Shown: piece after piece, positions 17,083-25,732 of the stretch | How the letters are laid out: each line of letters opens with the position of its first letter | Numbering within the stretch: position 1 is the stretch's first letter | NCBI RefSeq assembly: GCF_002261215.1 | Contig: NZ_NEVS01000004.1 | Coordinates: forward strand, 2,604,001 to 2,668,000 | DNA from: Bordetella genomosp. 11 | GTDB lineage: Bacteria; Pseudomonadota; Gammaproteobacteria; Burkholderiales; Burkholderiaceae_B | Direction of reading: 5' to 3' | DNA: 64,000 nucleotides | The notes under the pieces: generated by a model | Seen by the model: the letters and a program-made list of their open reading frames with translations, nothing else | Told to the model about the DNA's origin: nothing | The model's database searches: none | Made by a program: the position numbers and the translations under genes

Positions 17083-18402
17083 TCAGTTCAAGGCAGGTTC
17101 GATCGCGCCCGCCACCTGGAGGATGCGCGCGTCCGCATCCCGCAGTCCGCAAACCGCCAGGCCGATGCCGGGCTGCCCGGTCGGCAGCGATACCCCGCAG
17201 CCATCCAGGAAATTGATCACGCTGGTATTGCGCAGGACCAGTGCATTGGTCGCGAAGAACGCCTCGTCCGTGCCCAGGTCGTCGACGCGCGGCGGCGGCA
17301 CGGCGACGGTCGGCATCAGCCATGCATCGGCATCCCGCAGGCGGTCCGCGGCCACCGCCATCAGGCGCGCGCGCTCGTCGAAGACGGTGATGTAGTCGGC
17401 CGCGGACTGTTTCTCGCCGCGGCGGATGCGCATGGCCACCCGCTGGTCGTACTCCTGCCCTTTGTCCGCCAGCAGTTGCCGATGCCAATGCCAGGCTTCG
17501 GCCGCCGTGAAACCGCCGCCGCCGTTGATGGTCGGCAGCTGGTGCAGCTCCGGGAATTCGAAGGGCACGATCTGCGCCCCGTGCGCGGACAGGCGCGACA
17601 CCGCCGATTCGAAAGCGGCCGCCACGGCGGCATCCACGCCGTCGAAGACGAAATCGCGCGTCACGTACAGACGCAATCCCTTCAGGGACGCCGGGCGCGT
17701 GTCCAGGGTTTCGCCGCTCAGGATGCGATCCAGGATGGCGCAGCAGTCGACGGAGTTGGCCAGCGGCCCGGCAGAATCCAGGGTGCGCGACAGCGGCACG
17801 CCGCCTTGCAGCGACACACGACGCGAGGTCGGCTTGAAACCCGTCAGGCCGCAGAAGGCGGCCGGAATACGGATGGAGCCGCCGGTATCCGTGCCCAGCG
17901 TAGCGACGGCCATGCCCTTGGCCACACTGACCGCGCCGCCCGACGTGGAGCCGCCGGCAACGCGGGATTCGTCGTGGGGCGCGCGCGGGGTGCCGTAGTG
18001 GGGATTCAAGCCCAATCCGGAAAACGCGAACTCGCTCATGTTGGTGCGGCCGAGCAACACCGCGCCGGCGGTGCGCAGCCGCGCCACGGCAACGGCGTCA
18101 TCGGCGGCCGGGGCGGACGAGGCCAGCGCGCGCGAGCCCGCCGACGTCACCTGGCCGCGCACGTCGAACAAATCCTTGATCGAAACAGGCAGACCGGCGA
18201 TGGGCGAAGGGACATTGCCCGCGCGGCGCGCGGCATCGCTGGCGCGCGCCGCCTGCAGCGCGGCATCGGCGTCGACGTGCAGATACGCCGCCCCGCCCGC
18301 CTTGCGATACGACTCGATGGCCGCCAGGCACTGCTCGACCAATTTCTCGCTGGTCGTGCGCCCGGCCTGCAGGTCGGCCTGCAATTGCTTGATGGTCTGC
18401 AT
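17083..18402 (-). CDS. Amidase-signature family hydrolase
   Basis: Amidase-signature enzymes hydrolyse amides through a Ser-cisSer-Lys triad. The 439-aa protein shows it complete: Lys76 in SIKDLFD, Ser152 in AGGSTSGGA and nucleophile Ser176 in TDTGGSIRIPA, spaced as in GatA and malonamidase. I chose the ATG at 18400-18402; a longer frame overlaps the DUF2848 gene. Length and neighbours rule out GatA, since gatB and gatC are absent. The substrate is probably a small amide imported by the adjacent MFS protein, but I cannot name it. Confidence 0.87.
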   Translation of the reverse strand: MQTIKQLQADLQAGRTTSEKLVEQCLAAIESYRKAGGAAYLHVDADAALQAARASDAARRAGNVPSPIAGLPVSIKDLFDVRGQVTSAGSRALASSAPAADDAVAVARLRTAGAVLLGRTNMSEFAFSGLGLNPHYGTPRAPHDESRVAGGSTSGGAVSVAKGMAVATLGTDTGGSIRIPAAFCGLTGFKPTSRRVSLQGGVPLSRTLDSAGPLANSVDCCAILDRILSGETLDTRPASLKGLRLYVTRDFVFDGVDAAVAAAFESAVSRLSAHGAQIVPFEFPELHQLPTINGGGGFTAAEAWHWHRQLLADKGQEYDQRVAMRIRRGEKQSAADYITVFDERARLMAVAADRLRDADAWLMPTVAVPPPRVDDLGTDEAFFATNALVLRNTSVINFLDGCGVSLPTGQPGIGLAVCGLRDADARILQVAGAIEPALN

Positions 18403-18430
18403 GGATGGATCCTTTTCCGGCGACGCCGGT

Positions 18431-19108
18431 TCAGTCGGTAACAGGCAGGACGCGCACACGGTACGCGTGGCGCAGGCTGCGGTTCAACACGGGGTCATGC
18501 AGTTCGACCTCGAACTGCTCGCCATAGCCGAGCTGGCCGATCACCGTCTGCGTACCGCAGTACATGGCGGTGCCCACCGGCAGCCCCTGCTTGCCCGCGT
18601 ATTTTTCGGCCAGCTCGCGCGGATCGCGCAGGCTGGTCATGGGGCCTTCCTGGTACAGCGCCCGCTGGCCGTCGCGTACCCGCCAGGTACGCGACACCAA
18701 TTGATCCCAATGGCCCGCCACCTCCTCGAAACGCCACAGCTCCCGGCTGACCGGCTTGGCGCACATCTGCTTGGAGACGGTCACATCGTAGGCCTCGACC
18801 TTGCGATCGGTGTGGTCAGAACCGATGCCGACCAACAGGCCGTCGGGCGTGGACAACAGCACGGCCTCCACCTCGCCGGAGGAATCCGCGCGCGGGACTT
18901 CAATTTCCTCGTCGGTGGTCAGCAGCGAGGCCGCCAGCGGGTAATAGCAGGGCACGGTCGACGGCGGCTTCACGCCGATTTCCTGCAACTCGCGGATATG
19001 GTGCTGCACGGCCGCCGCATCGCGGCCAGCCCAGCCGGCGATGACCAGGCGGTCGATAAGGATGGCGCGGTCGCCCAGCCCGGCGACGTGGAAATTCAAT
19101 TGCGGCAT
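18431..19108 (-). CDS. DUF2848 family protein
   Basis: A 225-aa cytoplasmic protein whose pattern matches DUF2848: LLVGIGSDHTDRKVEAYDV, SKQMCAKPVSRELW and a C-terminal GTAMYCGTQTVIG with EVELHDP. These stretches recall the FAH-like hydrolase fold, but the catalytic assignment is unknown. It sits between a GntR regulator and an amidase, 28 nt from the amidase start, so it probably takes part in the same catabolic route. It may act on the acid released by the amidase. Confidence 0.75.
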   Translation of the reverse strand: MPQLNFHVAGLGDRAILIDRLVIAGWAGRDAAAVQHHIRELQEIGVKPPSTVPCYYPLAASLLTTDEEIEVPRADSSGEVEAVLLSTPDGLLVGIGSDHTDRKVEAYDVTVSKQMCAKPVSRELWRFEEVAGHWDQLVSRTWRVRDGQRALYQEGPMTSLRDPRELAEKYAGKQGLPVGTAMYCGTQTVIGQLGYGEQFEVELHDPVLNRSLRHAYRVRVLPVTD

Positions 19109-19170
19109 GGCGATAAACCTCGTTTGATGCTGCGGCCGCGCGGGCCGCGATGAAAGTTCGCGCCCCGGCT

Positions 19171-19875
19171 TCAGATGGAGCGGATGATGTTCTTGCGGAA
19201 TTCGTCGATGTGGGCTCGGATGGCCTCGCGCGCGCCCGGGATGTCGCGGCGCTCCAGCGCGTCCAGCACGGCCATATGCTCGTGGTAGACGTTGGCGAGG
19301 TGTTCGGGATCCTGCAAGGACAAAAACCAGAAGCGCGCCTGCTTTTCATGCAGTCCGCGCAGCAATTCGGCCAGCACGCGGTTGCGCGACGCAGCCGATA
19401 TGGCGTTATGGAACTTCAGGTCCAGCTGCATCAGCCCGTTGATGTCACGGTGCTCCAGCAGCGCGGCGGAACGCTCGACGATGTCGCGCATGGCGTGGAT
19501 GTCGCTGCCGTGGGCGCGTTCGGCGGCCAGCGTCACGCACAGCAGCTCGTTGCTCAGCCGGACCTCGATCATGTCCAGCACTTCGTTGAGCGAGAGCGGC
19601 GCGACCAGCACGCCCTTGCGCGGCAGGATGGACACCAGGCCGTCGCTTTCCAGGCGGTGCAGCGCCTGGTGTACCGGCGTGCGGCCCAGGCCAAGCAAGG
19701 CGCCCACCTGGGATTCGTTGATGGCCTCGCCGGGGCGGAATTCGCACGAAATGATGCGCCGCTTGATCTCGGCATAGGCGAGCTCGCGCAGCGCGGCGCC
19801 GGAAGACGCGCGACTGCCCGCGGCGGGCGGCGCGGCGGTGTCCTGGCTGGGAAGCTGGATGGAATGTCGAGCCAT
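19171..19875 (-). CDS. GntR-family regulator, FCD (FadR) subgroup
   Basis: A 234-aa regulator. The winged helix spans residues about 28-90 (YAEIKRRIISCEFRPGEAI, LLGLGRTPVHQALHRLESDGL), followed by an all-helical FCD effector domain with the metal-binding His pattern (DLKFHNAIS, HEHMAVLDAL). It is the first gene of the GntR-DUF2848-amidase-MFS run and probably represses it until the substrate or product binds. Two inverted repeats lie just upstream and could be its operators. Confidence 0.88.
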   Translation of the reverse strand: MARHSIQLPSQDTAAPPAAGSRASSGAALRELAYAEIKRRIISCEFRPGEAINESQVGALLGLGRTPVHQALHRLESDGLVSILPRKGVLVAPLSLNEVLDMIEVRLSNELLCVTLAAERAHGSDIHAMRDIVERSAALLEHRDINGLMQLDLKFHNAISAASRNRVLAELLRGLHEKQARFWFLSLQDPEHLANVYHEHMAVLDALERRDIPGAREAIRAHIDEFRKNIIRSI

Positions 19876-20246
19876 GAATATCGATCACTAAAACGCAAGT
19901 GATAATACTCTGATATATCACACCGCCCGTATCAGGGATTACCCGCGACCGCCTGCGAACAACCGCCCGCATATCGCCGCGGCGCGCCTCGAACGGCGAC
20001 CGCGCCGTCCGGAGACGACCCGCGGCCAGCGGGGCGCCGAGGCACTTTCCGTGTATCCAGAAACTCTGATATGATCTCGGTCTTTTCCGGGACAGCCATC
20101 CTGGAAGCGGTTCAAGATGTCTGTATGACGTCGACGAATCGCCAGCGGTAAAGCAGTAGATGTGGCGGTAGATGTGGACGGTAATTGCGCAGTCGGTTGC
20201 GCATACGGTGCGCATGCCAGGGGCAACCCGGCCGCGATATCTTTCA
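19876..20246. other. Intergenic region between gntR and tRNA-Thr
   Basis: About 370 nt holding the start region of the GntR operon and, presumably, the promoter of tRNA-Thr. CTCTGATAT occurs twice (near 19908 and 20065). A TATGAT hexamer at 20071-20076 could be a -10 element. No gene is supported. Confidence 0.4.
19884..19920. promoter_or_regulatory. Two inverted repeats upstream of gntR (candidate operators)
   Basis: ATCACT (19884-19889) and AGTGAT (19898-19903) are exact inverted arms around 8 nt. TGATATATCA (19911-19920) is a perfect 10-bp palindrome. Both lie within 45 nt of the GntR start codon. FCD-type GntR proteins bind short palindromes near their own promoters, so self-regulation is plausible. 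Confidence 0.45.
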
Positions 20247-20322
20247 GCCGGCATAGCTCAGTTGGTAGAGCAGCGCATTCGTAATGCGAAGGTCGTAGGT
20301 TCGACTCCTATTGCCGGCACCA
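20247..20322 (+). tRNA. tRNA-Thr (CGT)
   Basis: A 76-nt cloverleaf with encoded CCA. The acceptor stem is GCCGGCA/TGCCGGC, the anticodon loop TTCGTAA gives anticodon CGT, and the T arm carries GGTTCGACTCC. The first anticodon-stem pair is a G-A mismatch. A strong hairpin terminator follows. Confidence 0.95.
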
Positions 20323-20328
20323 GATCCA

Positions 20329-20358
20329 AAAAGGCCAACCCATACGGGTTGGCCTTTT
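20329..20358 (+). terminator. Terminator shared by tRNA-Thr and the convergent YetF gene
   Basis: AAAAGGCCAACCC and GGGTTGGCCTTTT form a 13-bp perfect stem with loop ATAC. Runs of T on either strand let it work in both directions, for tRNA-Thr and for the minus-strand gene ending at 20402. Confidence 0.9.
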
Positions 20359-20401
20359 GCTTTGCTGCCCTGCGCGTCTACGGCGCGCCTACTGCCCGGC
20401 C

Positions 20402-20893
20402 CTACTGCCCGGCCCGCTTGATCACGCTGACCGAACCGTCCGGTTCGATATACGCATGGCGCACCTGCGATATGTCCTCGATGCCCTTCTGCCGCAGCTC
20501 GCTCTTCAGCTCATCGACGGTAATGCTTTCGCGCCGCATCGCGCGTTTCTGCATCTGGCCGTCCTTCACGATGCACAGCTTGGGCGGAATAAGGAAAGGC
20601 CGCAGGACCGGGCATACATAGGCCACGCGGTCGATGACCACGCTCCAGAAGACGATTGTGGCGATCAGCACCATGCCGTCCGGCACCGATTTGTACTCGC
20701 CGGCCATGGCGTTCTGCGCGGCGTCCGCGATCAGCACCACCACCAGCAGGTCCGCCATGCCCAGCGAGCCGACGTCCCGGCGGCCTGCCACGCGCAGCAG
20801 AATAAAAATGAACCAGTAGGTCAACGTGCCGCGGATCGCGAGTTCGGCGGGCGACATGCTGAACGCAATGATGTCTTTCCATTGGATATCCAT
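20402..20893 (-). CDS. DUF421/YetF-like membrane protein
   Basis: A 163-aa protein of the YetF family. Three membrane segments near the N-terminus (TYWFIFILLRVAG, DLLVVVLIADAA, MVLIATIVFWSVVIDR) precede a soluble domain with IPPKLCIVKDGQ and ITVDELKSELRQKGI. The conserved RVAGRRDVGSLGMADLLV segment is present. I chose the ATG at 20891-20893 behind GGAGAAAG. The family is linked to envelope or spore-related functions in Bacillus, but its biochemical role is unknown. Confidence 0.84.
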   Translation of the reverse strand: MDIQWKDIIAFSMSPAELAIRGTLTYWFIFILLRVAGRRDVGSLGMADLLVVVLIADAAQNAMAGEYKSVPDGMVLIATIVFWSVVIDRVAYVCPVLRPFLIPPKLCIVKDGQMQKRAMRRESITVDELKSELRQKGIEDISQVRHAYIEPDGSVSVIKRAGQ

Positions 20894-21025
20894 GGGGCTT
20901 TCTCCTTGTGCGGTCGCGGGGCCGTCCATGTGCCGGCTCCGGTGCCGCATCCATCAGCCCATCCGTAAGCAACCTGCGCACCCGGGTCCGGAGGTTGCTC
21001 GCGCGTGGGCCGGGAGGAAACCATC

Positions 21026-21529
21026 ATGAATGCCATCGAGCGCGTCGCCGTATTCATGCGCGACAACGATCTGACGCTGGTCACCGCCGAATCCTGCACG
21101 GCGGGCCTGATCGCCAGCATGCTGGCCGATATACCCGGGGCGGGAGCACTGCTGGACTGCGCCTTCGTCGTCTATTCCCCGGACGCCAAGCGGCGCTGCC
21201 TGGGCCTTTCGCAACGCATCCTGGACACGCATAACCTGACCAGCGAAGCAATTGCGCGGGAAATGGCCATGGGCGCCGCCGCCCGCAGTCCCGCCAATGT
21301 GGCGATCGCCAATACCGGGCTGGCGGACGGCACGGATGACGGATTGCCCGCCGGCACGCAATGCTACGCCTGGGTCTTCAAGGCCAGTCCGGCCGATGCG
21401 GCGCCGGCGGTGTACACCGAGACCCGCAACTTCGACGGCGGCCGGCATGGCATCCGGAAAGCCGCCGCGGCCTATGCGCTGGAACGGATGCCGGCCTTGT
21501 ACCGGGAATGGCGCAAGGACGGCAGGTAG
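21026..21529 (+). CDS. CinA C-terminal domain protein, NMN amidase (PncC) type
   Basis: PncC-type enzymes deamidate nicotinamide mononucleotide, recycling NAD breakdown products. The 167-aa protein is the stand-alone CinA C-terminal domain, with TAESCTAGLIASMLADIPGA (split: TAESCTAGL, IASMLADIPGA), the YSPDAKRRCLGL segment and IANTGLADG. The ATG at 21026 has a GGAGGAAA site. It diverges from the YetF-like gene. The competence-linked N-terminal domain of full CinA is absent. The substrate assignment follows the family and is not proven here. Confidence 0.82.
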   Translation: MNAIERVAVFMRDNDLTLVTAESCTAGLIASMLADIPGAGALLDCAFVVYSPDAKRRCLGLSQRILDTHNLTSEAIAREMAMGAAARSPANVAIANTGLADGTDDGLPAGTQCYAWVFKASPADAAPAVYTETRNFDGGRHGIRKAAAAYALERMPALYREWRKDGR

Positions 21530-21742
21530 CCCGCCGCATTCCCGCACGTACTCATCCGTCGACGTTCCTTGCAACGCCGGCTCTGCCGCACATTGCCCCC
21601 CATGCCGTATCGACCCACCGTGCCCGGGCATGGCCCGTCGTGCGGCCGGCGCGCTCGCATGGCAGCCCCGCCCGGCCGCCCCTTCCGTCAGCCATGGGCA
21701 TAACAGTTGCAGCCCGAGCGGCTCTTTGCACGGAGAGGCCGC

Positions 21743-22579
21743 ATGAAACCGAAGACCGTCGACCCCGCATCGCGCCGGCAGGTGCTGAAGGCGATTACCG
21801 TCGGGCTGCCGGCCGCCGCGCTGACGGGCAAGGTATCGGCGGCGGACGGTCAGCCGCACGATACTGCCGCGACTGCGGCGCAGGCGGCAGCCAACCCCAC
21901 CTGGAAATTCTTCAATACCGAAGAGGCCGCCCTGATGGATGCGGTCGTCGCGCGGCTGATTCCGACCGACGAGCTCGGTCCCGGCGCGCGCGAGGCGGGC
22001 GTGACGGCATACATCGATCAGCAGTTGGCCGGCGCGTGGGGCGCCGGCGACCAGTTCTATCAATCCGGGCCGTTCGCGGCGGGCACGCCGCAACAGGGGT
22101 ATCAGCTTTCCTACACGCCCGCGCAGATGTTCCGCACCGGTCTGGCGCACCTGGCGCAAGCCGTGCGGCAAAGCCGGAACGGCAAGTCCTTCGCCGAACT
22201 GGACGCCGCGGCGCAGGATGAAACGCTGGCACTCATGGAAACCGGCAAGCTGGACTTTTCGCCGCTGCCCTCGGCGGTCTTCTTCGCCGCGCTGATGGAC
22301 GCCACCGTCGAGGGATTCTTCTGCGATCCCATCCACGGCGGCAACCGCGATATGGTGGGCTGGAAGCTGGTGCAGTTTCCCGGCGCCTACGCCAGTTATT
22401 CGAACGACATCGAACGGCACGGCGTGGCCTTCGTGCGGCCCCCGGTCTCCATCGCCAACAGCCCCGTCCACGATATGAAAATGGACGGCCAGCCGGCGGC
22501 CCCGATGAAGCGGGATGGCCCGCGCGATGTGCCCCGACCCCGCAGCGATCTGGGCACCGGCGCGAAGGAGACCGCATGA
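21743..22579 (+). CDS. Gluconate 2-dehydrogenase-type small subunit (subunit 3), Tat-exported
   Basis: The small gamma subunit of membrane-bound flavin dehydrogenases accompanies the flavoprotein across the membrane. The 278-aa product starts with a twin-arginine signal (SRRQVLKAI, residues about 10-18) and carries the subunit 3 pattern EEAALMDAVVARLIPTDELGPGAREAGV (given as EEAALMDAVVARLIP and TDELGPGAREAGV) with YIDQQLAG. The ATG at 21743 follows GAGAGG. Its stop overlaps the flavoprotein start (ATGA). Because the flavoprotein lacks a signal, the pair probably travels together through Tat. Confidence 0.87.
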   Translation: MKPKTVDPASRRQVLKAITVGLPAAALTGKVSAADGQPHDTAATAAQAAANPTWKFFNTEEAALMDAVVARLIPTDELGPGAREAGVTAYIDQQLAGAWGAGDQFYQSGPFAAGTPQQGYQLSYTPAQMFRTGLAHLAQAVRQSRNGKSFAELDAAAQDETLALMETGKLDFSPLPSAVFFAALMDATVEGFFCDPIHGGNRDMVGWKLVQFPGAYASYSNDIERHGVAFVRPPVSIANSPVHDMKMDGQPAAPMKRDGPRDVPRPRSDLGTGAKETA

Positions 22580-24348
22580 CCCGCACACTTCCCGCCGTGG
22601 ACGTCGCCATCGTGGGTGGCGGCTGGACCGGCTCGATCATCGGCAAGGAACTGGCGGCCAATGGCCAGAAGGTCGTCATGCTGGAGCGCGGCCAGCCGCG
22701 CTGGCCTTCCCCGGATTTCCAGGGCCCCATGGTGCATGACGAGGTCAAGTACGTCCGCAGGCATGCCTTGCACCAGAACGCCGCCACGGAGACCTTCACC
22801 TTCCGGAACAATATCAACCAGACCGCCCTGCCGATGCGGCGCTGGGCATTCGCCTATCCCGGCACGCATCTGGGCGGCGCCGGCAACCATTGGTCCGGCG
22901 CCTACTACCGCTTCGACGAAGTCGAGTTCCAGCTGCGATCGCACTACACCGGCAAGTACGGCGCCAAGATTTTCGATGAAGACATCACCGCGCAGGATTG
23001 GCCGGTGCGCTACGAGGAACTGGAACCCTTCTACGATCGCTTCGACCGCCTGATCGGTGCCTCGGGTTTCGCGGGCAACCTGAAGGGCCAGAAGCAGGAA
23101 GGCGGAAACCCGTTCGAGCCCTGGCGTTCGAACCCCTACCCCAACCCGCCGATGAAAGTACCCTACGCGCCGGCGTTGTTCGGCGAAGCGGCGCGCTCGC
23201 TGGGCTACCACCCCTACGTGCAGCCCTCGGCGTTGTGCACACGCCCGTACGTCAATTCCGAAGGGCTGCATATGAACGCCTGCGTGTACTGCGGCTTCTG
23301 CTCCAACTACGGATGCGAACATTTCGCCAAGGCTTCCCCGCAGGTGTGCGTTCTGCCGGTAGCGATGAAGCTGAGCAACTTCGAAGTGCGCACCGGCGCG
23401 CACGTGCTGCGCGTGGAGCTGGACCAGGACAGGAAGCGCGCGACCGGCGTGACCTACGTCGATGAAGCGGGAGAGGAAGTATTCCAGCCGGCCGAGCTGG
23501 TGTTCCTTTGCGCGTTCAGCATCAACAACGTCAGGCTGCTGTTGCTTTCGAAGATCGGCAAGCCCTACGACCCCAAGGCCAACGAAGGCGTGGTGGGACG
23601 CAACTACACGCACCAGACCACGTCCGGCGTGGGGCTCTTCTTCGACGAGAAGACGCCGATCAATCCTTTCATGGGTGCCGGCGCCGTGGCGGTGACGATG
23701 GACGACTTCTGTACGGATAACTTCGACCATGGCCCGCAGGGCTTCGTCGGCGGCGCGTATATCCAGATCCAGGTGGTCAGCGGCACGCCGATCAGCAACC
23801 ATCCCGTGCCGTCGGGTACGCCGAACTGGGGCGGCGAGTGGAAGAAGGCCGTCAAGCGCTACTACAACCACGCCATACCCATCACCATTACGGGATCGGC
23901 GCTGCCAACGCGCGGCAGCTACCTGGACCTGGATCCCACGTACAAGGATGCGTGGGGCCAGCCCCTGCTGCGCATCACCTACGACTTCCCGGACAACGAC
24001 ATCCGCATGTCGCGCTTCGTCACGGCGAAGGGCGACGAGATCGGCAAGGCGATGCGTGGCGTCGTTCGTACCGAACCCGCGCCGCGCAGCCGGCCTTATT
24101 CGTCGGCCAGCTACCAGTCCACGCACCTGACCGGCGGAGCCGCGATGGGCGCGGACCCGCGCACCAGCGTGGTCAACCGGTACGGGCAATGCTGGGACGT
24201 CCCCAACGTGTTCGTCACGGGAGCCTCGCTGTTCCCGCAGAACTCCTGCTACAACCCCACCGGCACGGTCGGCGCCACCGCGTATTGGATCGTCGATGCC
24301 GTCAAGCGCGATTACCTGAAGGCTCCCGGCCCGCTGGTGAAAATATGA
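22576..24348 (+). CDS. GMC-family flavoprotein dehydrogenase, large subunit
   Basis: This FAD subunit resembles membrane-bound gluconate, 2-ketogluconate or sorbitol dehydrogenases and oxidises a sugar or alcohol in the periplasm. In 590 aa it has the FAD-binding motif VAIVGGGWTGSIIGKEL, a GGAGNHWSGAYYRF loop, a Cys-rich patch CVYCGFCSNYGCEHFAK that may hold structural disulfides or metal, and the C-terminal GMC motif with catalytic His (STHLTGG) and Asn (NPTGTVGATAYW). It overlaps both neighbours by ATGA and is the catalytic core of the three-gene operon. The substrate is unknown. Confidence 0.88.
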   Translation: MTRTLPAVDVAIVGGGWTGSIIGKELAANGQKVVMLERGQPRWPSPDFQGPMVHDEVKYVRRHALHQNAATETFTFRNNINQTALPMRRWAFAYPGTHLGGAGNHWSGAYYRFDEVEFQLRSHYTGKYGAKIFDEDITAQDWPVRYEELEPFYDRFDRLIGASGFAGNLKGQKQEGGNPFEPWRSNPYPNPPMKVPYAPALFGEAARSLGYHPYVQPSALCTRPYVNSEGLHMNACVYCGFCSNYGCEHFAKASPQVCVLPVAMKLSNFEVRTGAHVLRVELDQDRKRATGVTYVDEAGEEVFQPAELVFLCAFSINNVRLLLLSKIGKPYDPKANEGVVGRNYTHQTTSGVGLFFDEKTPINPFMGAGAVAVTMDDFCTDNFDHGPQGFVGGAYIQIQVVSGTPISNHPVPSGTPNWGGEWKKAVKRYYNHAIPITITGSALPTRGSYLDLDPTYKDAWGQPLLRITYDFPDNDIRMSRFVTAKGDEIGKAMRGVVRTEPAPRSRPYSSASYQSTHLTGGAAMGADPRTSVVNRYGQCWDVPNVFVTGASLFPQNSCYNPTGTVGATAYWIVDAVKRDYLKAPGPLVKI

Positions 24349-25220
24349 ACGCGAATATGGCCGCGCTTGCCAAAGGCGCCGCGACGGTCGGCGCGGCGTT
24401 CATCGTGCTGGTCGCCGGCGTATCGTCGCTGTTCCGTATTCCGCCGCATCGCGAAAATCCGCCGTCGCCCGGCGCCGGGAAAGCCGCCAGCGAATCGGCG
24501 CCGGCCCCCCAGGCGCCACCGCAGGCCGCGGCGCCCGGCGCGCCCGCACCGCAGGCTGCCGCCGCTCCGCCGACGCCGCCGCCGCGCAAGGCCACGGATT
24601 TCTCGTTCCCGCAGGCACGCTGGGAACAACTGCTGGCGCAGGATGCCAACGCGCCGATCGACGCCGCGCTGGCGAACGCCGGCAAACCGTCGGCCGGCGT
24701 CGCGGCCTGCGCGTCCTGCCATGGGGCGCAAGGCGTACCCGCGGCCGGGACGGTGTTTCCCATCCTGGCAGGCGCGCCGCCCGCGTATATCGCCAAGCAG
24801 TTGCTGGACTATCGCGACGGCACGCGCCAGCACCCCATCATGACCGGCATCGCCAAAGGATTGAACGACCAGGACATCGCGGCGGTGGCGCGCTATTACG
24901 GCAGCCTGCCGGCACCGGCGATCGCCGCGCCGGCCGCGAATCCGGCCGACCGAGGCCAGCGCCTGCATGGTTTCGGAGACAACGGCCTGGCGCTGGCCGC
25001 CTGCGCGAATTGCCATGGCGCCAATGGCGAGGGCGAAAGCCCCAGTCTGCCTCGCCTGGCCGGGCAGCCAGAAGCGTATGTCTCCGGACAACTGGAAGCG
25101 TTTCGCAATGGCCAGCGTACCAACGACGACCTGGGGACCATGCGCGATATCGCCAGGCGGTTGAGCGCGCAGGATACGGCCGCGCTGGCGAAGTACTACG
25201 CCGGAATGCGGCCGCAATGA
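24345..25220 (+). CDS. Diheme cytochrome c subunit of the dehydrogenase
   Basis: This is the electron-accepting subunit that would pass electrons to ubiquinone. The 291-aa product has an N-terminal hydrophobic segment (VGAAFIVLVAGVSSLF, about residues 13-28), then about 55 residues of Pro/Ala-rich linker, then two cytochrome c domains with heme motifs CASCH and CANCH. Each has a distal Met candidate (ITGIAKGLND context HPIMTGI, and DLGTMRDIARR). Gluconate-dehydrogenase cytochromes usually carry three hemes; this one has two. The first segment lacks a clear cleavage site and may be an anchor. Confidence 0.85.
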   Translation: MNANMAALAKGAATVGAAFIVLVAGVSSLFRIPPHRENPPSPGAGKAASESAPAPQAPPQAAAPGAPAPQAAAAPPTPPPRKATDFSFPQARWEQLLAQDANAPIDAALANAGKPSAGVAACASCHGAQGVPAAGTVFPILAGAPPAYIAKQLLDYRDGTRQHPIMTGIAKGLNDQDIAAVARYYGSLPAPAIAAPAANPADRGQRLHGFGDNGLALAACANCHGANGEGESPSLPRLAGQPEAYVSGQLEAFRNGQRTNDDLGTMRDIARRLSAQDTAALAKYYAGMRPQ

Positions 25221-25250
25221 AGCGGCCGCGCTGACTCGATGCCCGGGCTT

Positions 25251-25715
25251 TCAATGCCCGGGCTTGGTGTCCGGACCGCGATGGCCGGGTCCCTTGTCGC
25301 TATTGGCCGCGCTGCCCTTCGCGCTATCGCTCCCGTCCACCCCGCCTGGCGACGACGCGCCTGCCCTGCCGGGCGGGGTAGCGTTGCCGTGGTGTCCTTG
25401 CATATCGTCGTTCGTGCGGCCGGTGGCCGGAGAACGGCCGCCGGATGCGGGCGTGGCGTCGCGTCCCTGCCCCTGGCCTTCTCCCGGCCCCGTCGCGCTG
25501 GAGCCCCCCGGGCTGGTGGAACCGGACTCGGGATGCTTCCATTGGCCGCCGCCGGTTGACCCGCCGCCCTGCCCGCCCGCGCCGTGGCCGGCCTGGGCGA
25601 CGGACATTCCGGCCGCGTGCGGCGCGGCCCAGGCGGGACTCGCGGCGCACAGGGCGGCGCCGGACAGGACGATCGCGATGCGGCCGGCAATGGTGTTAGT
25701 CGTGCGTAGGTTCAT
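25251..25715 (-). CDS. Secreted Gly/Ser/His-rich disordered protein
   Basis: A 154-aa product with a Sec signal peptide (IVLSGAALCAASPAWAAP, about residues 12-31) and a mature part made almost entirely of Gly, Ser, Pro, Thr, Asp and His. Examples are AGHGAGGQGGGSTGGG and KGPGHRGPDTKPGH. No fold or family is recognisable. The ATG at 25713-25715 follows AAGGAGAA. It lies 17 nt after the alcohol dehydrogenase gene, so it is probably co-transcribed. Low complexity makes the function unreadable. Confidence 0.6.
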   Translation of the reverse strand: MNLRTTNTIAGRIAIVLSGAALCAASPAWAAPHAAGMSVAQAGHGAGGQGGGSTGGGQWKHPESGSTSPGGSSATGPGEGQGQGRDATPASGGRSPATGRTNDDMQGHHGNATPPGRAGASSPGGVDGSDSAKGSAANSDKGPGHRGPDTKPGH

Positions 25716-25732
25716 GGGGTTCTCCTTATCGG

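Noticed and set aside
16447..18441. A 664-codon open frame on the plus strand opposite the MFS and amidase genes
   Set aside because: It mirrors two well-supported genes, is rich in Arg, His and Gln, and has no domain or ribosome site. High-GC codon bias opens the antisense frame.
20063..20080. CTCTGATATGAT near 20065 as a second GntR operator matching the one at 19908
   Set aside because: The shared part is only about nine bases and lacks the palindromic arm; it is equally likely to be part of a tRNA promoter.
22396..24189. A 597-codon minus-strand frame opposite the GMC dehydrogenase gene
   Set aside because: Antisense shadow of a gene with clear FAD and GMC motifs; composition is not protein-like.
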